Assembly (NCBI GenBank): GCA_024330215.1
Contig: JANDLU010000002.1
Location: 81,858 to 145,857, forward strand
Length of the DNA: 64,000 nucleotides
Source of the DNA: Candidatus Gaiellasilicea maunaloa
GTDB taxonomy: Bacteria > Actinomycetota > Thermoleophilia > Gaiellales > Gaiellaceae
Direction: 5' to 3'
The notes beneath the pieces are model-generated. The model was given only the letters and a program-made list of their open reading frames with translations, was not told where the DNA came from and did not search any database. How positions within the stretch are numbered: position 1 is the first letter of the stretch; each line of letters begins with the position of its first letter. Shown here piece by piece: positions 56,962 to 64,000 of the stretch. The position numbers and the translations under genes were made by a program.

Positions 56962-58197
56962 TCAGAGCGAACGGTGCAGAGCACTCAGAAGCGCTTGCGG
57001 GCGAGGGTCGGGAGGCGCACCGTCGAGCATCAGGTTGACGACATAGGAGAAGCCGATACGACGCGATGGCCATGCGCCGTGGATCGAGCCGCCGGCGCCG
57101 GCGTGTCCGAAGGCGTCGATCGCAGGGCCCAAGAGCATCAGCTCGGTCTGCAGCTGAACGCCGACGCCGACCGCCATCGGCTCGGCGAGCACACGCTCGT
57201 AGCCACGAGCGAGGGCCGTCGTCCCAAGGTGGACGGTCTCCTCGGAGAGCAAGCGCACTCCGCCCACCTCCCCGCCGCGGGCGAGGCAGGCGAAGAGCCG
57301 AGCGACCGAGCGCGCGGTCGCGATTCCGTTCGCGCCCGGGATCTCCGCCGCGTGGTATGCGCGACTGTTCCAGGGGAAGTCACTCCGGTCGAAGGTAGGT
57401 GGATTCGCCCACACCTGCGCCGCCAAGGACGACATGTCCGCGCCGGCTGCGCTGAGGGCCGCGCCCACGCCCCAGGCTTGTGAGAGCTCGAGGGTGGCCA
57501 CGCGACGCTCGAGCTCCGGCGGAAGGCCGATCCACGCCTCCAGACCGAGCGGGCTGGCAACGTCCTCCGCGAAGAAGCGACCCACACTGCGGCCGTCGAT
57601 CCGACGCACCAGCTCTCCGCAGAGCCAGCCGAACGTGAGCCCGTGGTAACAGATTTCTCCCCCGGGCAGAAGCAGCGGCTCCTGAGCCGCGAGCAGACGG
57701 GCGAGACGCTCGTCGTCGACGAGGTCATTGATCTCAAGGCGCTCCTGAAACCCGGGCAACCCGGCGCGGTGGGTGACGAGGTGCGACACGAGGATCTGCT
57801 CCTTCCCCGCAGCTGCGAACTCAGGCCAATAGTCGGCGACGGGCCGCTCGAGCTGGAGTTGGCCACGGTCGATCAGCAGCAGGAGACAGGTCGCGACGAG
57901 CGGCTTCGTTCCCGAGAAGATCAGCGAGAGCGTGTCCTCGGTCCAGGCCAGTCGCTCGAGACGGTTCGCCTGACCCGCCCAGAGGTCGATCACCAGCTCC
58001 TCGTCGCGGTAGACGGCGAACGCCGCGCCGATGTCCCCCCTCTCGGTGAAGTTGCGCTCGAACTCGTCCAACACGGCCTCCAGGCCGGGCGCGACGAAAC
58101 CGTTCAGCTGCGCCGGAGCTTCGCGACCGGGCGGGCTCTGTGAAAGACCGTTCTTCGGCTCAACGGGTACGTCAGGGACGGCTTGCGCGTCGGTCAT
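56962..58197 (-). CDS. Serine hydrolase, beta-lactamase class C / family VIII esterase
   Basis: A 411-residue protein starting at ATG 58197, overlapping the permease stop by 4 bp. SLIFSGTKPLVA holds the S-x-x-K nucleophile pair, YHGLTFGWLCGELV the second Tyr motif and FGHAGAGGSIHGAW the H-x-G motif. No signal peptide. Position as the last gene of a sugar-uptake operon suggests that it hydrolyses an ester or amide on the imported compound, not an antibiotic. Confidence 0.85.
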   Translation of the reverse strand: MTDAQAVPDVPVEPKNGLSQSPPGREAPAQLNGFVAPGLEAVLDEFERNFTERGDIGAAFAVYRDEELVIDLWAGQANRLERLAWTEDTLSLIFSGTKPLVATCLLLLIDRGQLQLERPVADYWPEFAAAGKEQILVSHLVTHRAGLPGFQERLEINDLVDDERLARLLAAQEPLLLPGGEICYHGLTFGWLCGELVRRIDGRSVGRFFAEDVASPLGLEAWIGLPPELERRVATLELSQAWGVGAALSAAGADMSSLAAQVWANPPTFDRSDFPWNSRAYHAAEIPGANGIATARSVARLFACLARGGEVGGVRLLSEETVHLGTTALARGYERVLAEPMAVGVGVQLQTELMLLGPAIDAFGHAGAGGSIHGAWPSRRIGFSYVVNLMLDGAPPDPRPQALLSALHRSL

Positions 58198-59096
58198 CCC
58201 TTCACACCGCCGCGGGTCAGACCGCTGATCAGGTACCGCTGGGCGAAGACGAAGACCACGATCGCCGGGATCGTGACGAGCATCGCGCCCGCGGTGAGCT
58301 TGTCCAAGTCCTGTGCGAACTGGAAAACGTATGTCTGCAGTCCGAGCGGCAACGTGTACGACTCGCTCGCAACCAGGATCACGTTCGCGAATGCGACTTC
58401 GTTCCACGCGGTCATGAACGAGAAGAACGACGTGACGGCGATCCCAGGTAGGGAGAGCGGCACGACGATCCGCCAGAACGTGCCGAAGGGCGTCAGGCCG
58501 TCGATCCGACCGGCTTCCTCGAGCGAGATCGGGATCGTGTCGAAGTACCCCTTCAGCATCCAGACCGAGAACGGCACGGCCGTCGAGGCGTAGGCGAGCA
58601 CGAGCGCGGTCTTGCTATTCAGCAAGCCGAGCTGCACCACGATGTTGTAAATCGGCACGAGCAGGATCGCAGCCGGAAACATCTGCGTGATCAGGAACGA
58701 CGTGAGGGCGGGCCGGTATCCCGGGAAGCGATAGCGCGAGAAGGCATAGGCGGCCGTGGCCGCGAGGAAGACCCCCACGACCGTCGTGAGGAACGCGACG
58801 AGCAAGGAGTTCCACAGCCAGGTCAGGAAGATGTGGTCGTCGGCGGTGAGGACGTGGGTGTAGTTCCGGATCGTCCAGTTGCGCGGCAGAATCGAGAGAG
58901 TCGTCGAGCTCGTGATCTCTTCAAGCCCCTTGAACGAGCTGATCGCAATCCAGAAGACGGGAAAGACCGCGATCAGGGAGGCTCCGAGCAGGCTCCCGTG
59001 CAGGAGCACGGATGCGCGGCGCGAACGCCCGCGACGCCGAGCCTTCGGTGGCCGAGCCGCTCGAGCTCGGCGTCGCTGCAGCTCCGGCACGCTCAC
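58194..59096 (-). CDS. Sugar ABC transporter permease, MalG type
   Basis: A 300-residue inner-membrane protein with six predicted helices and the EAA loop IPISLEEAGRIDGLTPFGTF. The N-terminal 30 residues are strongly basic ([20 protein letters not shown]). GTG 59096 overlaps the MalF-type gene stop by 4 bp; an in-frame TTG two codons earlier is possible. It forms the channel with the preceding gene product. Confidence 0.9.
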   Translation of the reverse strand: MSVPELQRRRARAARPPKARRRGRSRRASVLLHGSLLGASLIAVFPVFWIAISSFKGLEEITSSTTLSILPRNWTIRNYTHVLTADDHIFLTWLWNSLLVAFLTTVVGVFLAATAAYAFSRYRFPGYRPALTSFLITQMFPAAILLVPIYNIVVQLGLLNSKTALVLAYASTAVPFSVWMLKGYFDTIPISLEEAGRIDGLTPFGTFWRIVVPLSLPGIAVTSFFSFMTAWNEVAFANVILVASESYTLPLGLQTYVFQFAQDLDKLTAGAMLVTIPAIVVFVFAQRYLISGLTRGGVKG

Positions 59097-60076
59097 GCCC
59101 AAGTCTCCTCGCCCATGCGCGCCACGGTGCGCCGGTAGAGGGTCCCGAACACGAGCAGCATCGACAGCAGGATCACGCCGTATGCGGCGGCCTGGCCGTA
59201 CAAGAAGTCCGTAAACGCGGCGCGGTAGGCGAAGGTGGTCAGGATCTGCGTCGCGTTGCCGGGGCCGCCGGCCGTGATCAGGAAGATGATGTTGAACGCG
59301 TTGAAGGTCCAGATCAGCCCGAGCAGGATGACCGTCGCCGCCACGGGCCGAAGACCCGGCAGCGTCACGTCCCAGAACCGCCGCAGAGCGCTCGCGCCGT
59401 CGACCGCGGCGGCATCGAGGAGATCGCCGTCGATCGCCTGGAGACCTCCGAGCAACGCGAGCATCGTGAAGGGCACGCCGATCCAGACGTTCGTCATGAT
59501 CACGGAGAGCTGCGCCCAGGTCGGGTCGCCGAGGAATGCCGGCGCCTCGGCGCGGCCGAGCTTGCCAAGCAGTTGATCGAGGAAGCCGTACGGGTTGTTG
59601 AAGATGAAGCGCCAGGCGAACGCGGAGATGAACGTCGGGACCGCCCAGGGCACCATCAACAGCAACCGGTAGGCGCCACGGAAGCGCATTGGCCGATTCA
59701 GCGCGAGCGCGAGCGCGAGGCCGATCGTGAAGTGAAAGAAGACGTTCGCAAAGGTCCAGACCGCCGTGAAACCCGCGACTCGACGGAACTCGCTGTTCCT
59801 GAGGATGTCGGAGTAGTTGCGGACTCCGACGTACTGATAGCTGGCCGGAACGAAGGCGTTACCGATCGTGAATCGATCGGCGTCCGTGAACGACAGAATG
59901 ACGCCCCGGACTAGTGGATAGCCGATGAGTGTGCCCATCACGAGCGCGACGGGGAGCAGCATCACGTAGGCGAACCACCACCGCTGGAATCCGCGCCGAA
60001 CGCCGGCTAGACGGCCTCGAGCCCGCGGGATCCGAGGGGGTCCTGCGGGCTCGAACGCATTCTTCGCAACCGTCAA
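59093..60076 (-). CDS. Sugar ABC transporter permease, MalF type
   Basis: 327 residues, six predicted helices, with EAA-loop residues AIDGDLLDAAAVDGASALRRF. Unlike its counterpart at 24.8 kb it has no large extracytoplasmic insert (FNNPYGFLDQLLGKLGRAEA and AFLGDPTWAQLSV form the ordinary loop). The start is TTG 60076, 23 bp after the binding-protein stop; no better start is available nearby. Confidence 0.9.
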   Translation of the reverse strand: MTVAKNAFEPAGPPRIPRARGRLAGVRRGFQRWWFAYVMLLPVALVMGTLIGYPLVRGVILSFTDADRFTIGNAFVPASYQYVGVRNYSDILRNSEFRRVAGFTAVWTFANVFFHFTIGLALALALNRPMRFRGAYRLLLMVPWAVPTFISAFAWRFIFNNPYGFLDQLLGKLGRAEAPAFLGDPTWAQLSVIMTNVWIGVPFTMLALLGGLQAIDGDLLDAAAVDGASALRRFWDVTLPGLRPVAATVILLGLIWTFNAFNIIFLITAGGPGNATQILTTFAYRAAFTDFLYGQAAAYGVILLSMLLVFGTLYRRTVARMGEETWA

Positions 60077-60099
60077 AGCATCGACTGCCTGTTGTCGTG

Positions 60100-61371
60100 C
60101 TACTTCACGACCTTATATCCCGGGAAGAGTTTGGACTCCCAGCTACTCGCGATCGACCTCGCCGCCGCCGCGGCACTGAGCTTCCCGCTCAGGAGTCGCT
60201 GGACCGCCGGAGTGAAGTCGGTGTAGATCTGGCCGCCCTGCGGGCCGGCCGATCGGTCGGTCGCCTTCTTCATCTGCGCGAGGAATTGGACGATGATCCG
60301 GTTCTTCTTCACGACCGGCAGCGCGTAGGCCGAGACCCTGCTCGGAAGCAAGTTGTTCTTGTCGGCGAAGATCGCCTGTTGCGCCGGTGCGGTCAGCCAG
60401 TTGATGAAGGTGGCCGCCTCCTTGGCCTGCTTGGAGTTCCGACTGATCACGAAGCTCGCGCCGCCGATCGGCGAGCCCTGGCCGCCGGGGCCGCGCGGGA
60501 TCGTCGCGACCTGGAAGTTGGTCGACCTCTTGAACGCAGGCCCGGAGAGCACGTCAGCCGTCGACCACGGCCCGTTGACGATCATCGCCACCTTGCCGTT
60601 CTTGAACGCGGTCATCATGTTCCCGTACTCGTTCGAGAAGTCTCTGTTGGAGGTTGCGCACTTGTTGTGGAAGAGGCGGTTGTAAGCCGCGATGCCGGCG
60701 ATCGACAGCTTCGAGGCGACATAGATCTCCTTCTTCGCGACCGAGACGAGCCCGCCTCCATAACCCCAGATCCAGGGCTGGATCCAGTACCCGTTGGCTT
60801 GGAGCGCGATGCCCTGAGCGGCTCCGAACTTCTGGCAGTACTGCACGAGTTGACTCAGGGTCGCGGGTGGCGCCTTCAGCCCCTTCGCCGCCAGCATCCG
60901 CTTGTTGTAGAAGAGCGCGAGCGCATCGACGGTCTGCGGCACCGCCCAGAGCTTCCCCCGGTATTGCGCGCCGGAGATCGCGGCTTGCACGAAGTCCTTC
61001 TTCGCACGCGCGGAGACGAGAGGTGTCAGGTCGGTCAGCAGACCCTGGGCCGCCCAGCCCGCGACGTCCGGCGCGGTGTCGGCGCGCATCACGTCGGGCC
61101 CCTGACCTGCCTGTGCCGCCGTCGTGAATTTCTGCACATGGTTGCCGAAGTCGACGTAAGTCATCTCGACCTTGATCTCCGGGTGCGACGACTCGAACCG
61201 ACTCACGAGATCCTTCAAAGTCTCGGTCTCCTGCGTATTCATCGTCTGCCAGAACGTGATCGTCGTCGCCTGCGACGTCGATTGCCGGGCTGCGGCCGCG
61301 CCGACCAGCGCAGCAGCGAGCGCGATCGCAGCGAGACTCGCGAGAACTGCTCGCCTTGGTGTCACCTTCAT
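60100..61371 (-). CDS. Sugar ABC transporter substrate-binding protein
   Basis: A 423-residue MalE-like protein. ATG 61371 follows AGGAGGG, and the first 28 residues form a signal peptide (RRAVLASLAAIALAAALVGA, cleavage near AAARQ) without a lipobox. ITFWQTMNTQETETLKDLVS, TAAQAGQGPDVMRADTAPDV and YGGGLVSVAKKEIYV are typical. The promoter TTGACT-16 bp-TATTCT lies 100 bp upstream, and LacI-type operators are nearby. First gene of the uptake operon. Confidence 0.9.
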   Translation of the reverse strand: MKVTPRRAVLASLAAIALAAALVGAAAARQSTSQATTITFWQTMNTQETETLKDLVSRFESSHPEIKVEMTYVDFGNHVQKFTTAAQAGQGPDVMRADTAPDVAGWAAQGLLTDLTPLVSARAKKDFVQAAISGAQYRGKLWAVPQTVDALALFYNKRMLAAKGLKAPPATLSQLVQYCQKFGAAQGIALQANGYWIQPWIWGYGGGLVSVAKKEIYVASKLSIAGIAAYNRLFHNKCATSNRDFSNEYGNMMTAFKNGKVAMIVNGPWSTADVLSGPAFKRSTNFQVATIPRGPGGQGSPIGGASFVISRNSKQAKEAATFINWLTAPAQQAIFADKNNLLPSRVSAYALPVVKKNRIIVQFLAQMKKATDRSAGPQGGQIYTDFTPAVQRLLSGKLSAAAAARSIASSWESKLFPGYKVVK

Positions 61372-61469
61372 AGGAGCCCTCCTAGGTCCCACAAGCAAAT
61401 TCGCTCGCGCCAGTTTCGCTCGCGGCGTTGTGATACACATTTTCTCGTTTCTTGTAACAACACCGCAGA

Positions 61470-61497
61470 AGAATACAGCGCGCCCACTCCAAGTCAA
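61470..61497 (-). promoter_or_regulatory. Promoter of the second sugar ABC operon
   Basis: On the minus strand TTGACT (61497-61492) and TATTCT (61475-61470) are separated by 16 bp, the best sigma-70-like promoter in the window. The predicted start at about 61463 leaves a 90-base leader before the binding-protein gene. Confidence 0.7.
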
Positions 61498-61514
61498 GCC
61501 TCACGGTCAGCTTC

Positions 61515-61555
61515 GAAAGGTTTCTCTAAGATCGAGCGAAGCTGAAACGTTTTCA
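61515..61555. promoter_or_regulatory. Two LacI-type operator half-palindromes
   Basis: TGAAACGTTTTCA (61543-61555) and GAAAGGTTTC (61515-61524) follow the LacI/GalR pattern GAAA-(CG)-TTTC with a central CG or GG. They lie between the divergent ABC promoter and the LacI gene start (61573), so the LacI protein could repress both itself and the transporter. Confidence 0.6.
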
Positions 61556-61572
61556 CGATCCAGGAAGGATGC

Positions 61573-62594
61573 ATGAGCTCGACGCTGCGTGAAGTTGCCG
61601 AACTCGCGGGGGTAAGCCTGGCCACGGCCTCACGAGTGGCGAGTGGGGGAGCGCGCGTGCGACCTGAGACGCGCTCGCGTGTCGAGCAGGCGATGCGGGA
61701 TCTTCTCTACTTGCCGCCGAGATGGACGCTCCCGACCCAGGCGATCGGCCTCCTCGTCCCGGACCTGGTCAACCCGATCTTCCCGCTCCTCGCCCAAGCG
61801 ATCGAGGAGAACGCACGTAAGGCTGGGTTCGCCACGATCCTCTGCAACACGGCCAGCTCGCCGAAGCTCGAGGTCGACTACTTCCGGGCACTTCGCGAGC
61901 GTCGCGTGGCTGGAATGATGTTCCTCTGCAGCGACGTGCTTGACCGGGCGCAGTACACGCGATTTCTCGATGACGGCGTACGCCTGGTTTTCGTGAACAG
62001 CGACTCGGAAGGGCTCGATGCGACCTTGATCGGGATCGACGAGCGCGCAGCCGGACGAGTCGCATCGGAGCATCTGTTGGAGCTCGGCCACACGAGCATC
62101 GGCTTGGCGACGGGAAGTCAGAACTCGATGGCGACACGCCTCAAGCGAGACGGCGCGCAGCGCGCTTTGCAACTCGCTGGACTCGATCCCACGGGATGGA
62201 TCGCTTACGAGAGCTTCACCTTCGAGGGCGGCCGCCGGGCGCTGCGAGCCTTGCAGGAAACGATGGAACGAAGCCCGACCGGAGTCATCTGCGCGAACGA
62301 TCTGATTGCCATCGGTGTCATGGCTGAAGCCGCCGAGCAAGGGCTCAGGGTGCCCGGCGATCTCTCCGTCGTTGGCTTCGACGGCACACTCGCGGCGTCC
62401 TACTGCTCCCCGCCTCTGACCACCATCGAGCAACCCGTCGCCGACCTCGCCGAGAGCGCGGTCAAGGCATTGGTGACGTTGGTCGCAGAGTCCCGTCGTT
62501 CGCTGCCGAGCCTGATCTTCCAACCGCGCCTCCGGGTTGGCGGATCGACCGGACCTCCTCCGGGTGACCCGGGAGATCCTTCCGGTGATGCCGC

Positions 62595-62598
<4 letters not shown>
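61573..62598 (+). CDS. LacI-family transcriptional regulator
   Basis: A 341-residue repressor: helix-turn-helix LREVAELAGVSLATASRVASGG with hinge helix, then a periplasmic-binding-protein-like core with IGLLVPDLVNPIFPLLAQAIE, VICANDLIAIGVMAEA and LSVVGFDGTLAASYCSPPLTT. AGGAAGGA precedes ATG 61573. The core binds a sugar, most likely the one imported by the divergent operon. The stop overlaps the ATPase start by 4 bp, so regulator and ATPase are co-expressed. Confidence 0.93.
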
Positions 62599-63776
<1,178 letters not shown>

Positions 63777-64000
63777 CGCACAGCCGACCGACCGCCTGCG
63801 GCGGCGCCTTCGCGCCAGCAGCGGCTCGCGGAGGCGCACCAGGCTACCTGCTTGCCGTCGCACGGACGGCGCTCGAAGACGTGCTCGCGTTCAATCAACG
63901 GCTCGCCCGAGAGCTCCCGCGTCGGAACAACAGTTCACCGCGGCGCCAAGGCCGGCGACTTCTCGGCCATCAACGAGATTGATGTGCTACTCGGACTAAG
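63777..64000. other. Window end without a recognisable gene
   Basis: The last 224 bp contain no frame with a recognisable domain on either strand and no clear terminator after the ATPase gene. The stretch may hold the beginning of a gene continuing outside the window. Confidence 0.4.

Noticed and set aside
56962..58197. Beta-lactamase conferring antibiotic resistance
   Set aside because: The fold and S-x-x-K motif are shared with esterases; there is no signal peptide and the gene is embedded in a sugar-uptake operon, so an esterase role is more likely.

Overview
The window is about two-thirds or more G+C, gene-dense and full of 4-bp start/stop overlaps and GTG starts. Protein features (actinobacterial amino-acid genes, APS-type CysH, class I KARI, an IS256 relic) point to an actinomycete-grade bacterium. 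A Thermoleophilia-like lineage is my best inference from gene style; no rRNA or other taxonomic marker is present.

Layout. 0.1-5.8 kb: an IclR regulator and a catabolic operon encoding a complete four-subunit succinate-dehydrogenase-like complex plus a two-subunit UxaA/SuyAB-family lyase, followed by a NYN-domain protein. 6.4-13.2 kb: an accessory zone with a displaced 3' half of a selenocysteine tRNA, direct repeats, relics of an IS256 transposase, a copper P-type ATPase, a class V aminotransferase and an HNH-repeat protein. It encloses an intact CoA-transferase / IclR / CoA-hydrolase / truncated MaoC module. 13.2-20.3 kb: nitrogen and sulfur assimilation (ilvE with a one-base lesion, P-II, amt, alaC, sulfite reductase, APS reductase). 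20.4-22.4 kb: leuCD. 22.4-28.0 kb: AraC regulator, a sugar ABC importer lacking an ATPase, and an esterase.

28.2-55.8 kb is an amino-acid biosynthesis archipelago: a SAM-riboswitch-controlled threonine-synthase paralogue with chorismate mutase; proAB; a nine-gene minus-strand operon leuA - leuB-like - ilvB - ilvN - ilvC - hom - thrC - thrB - ilvD preceded by a branched-chain-rich leader peptide; gltB and gltD; a third threonine-synthase-like gene; a pheA relic; leuB-ppc; and siroheme genes that would serve the sulfite reductase. 55.9-64 kb: decayed alcohol dehydrogenase and ABC-ATPase pieces, then a second sugar ABC importer (binding protein, two permeases, beta-lactamase-fold hydrolase) facing a divergent LacI regulator and an intact MsmX/UgpC-type ATPase that could energise both importers.

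The strongest system-level signal is a 15-bp AT-rich inverted repeat, CTTTAC-N3-GTAAAG, found in intergenic DNA at eight places between 14 and 56 kb. Each site is close to nitrogen, sulfur or amino-acid genes, and I saw none in the catabolic and transport clusters. It looks like the operator of an undescribed amino-acid/nitrogen/sulfur regulon. Layered on it are cis-acting RNA controls: the SAM riboswitch, a leader peptide, a terminator in the P-II leader and a possible structured RNA between gltB and gltD. Other notable items are an isopropylmalate-dehydrogenase-like protein without its catalytic residues and a sugar permease carrying an inserted beta-sandwich domain.
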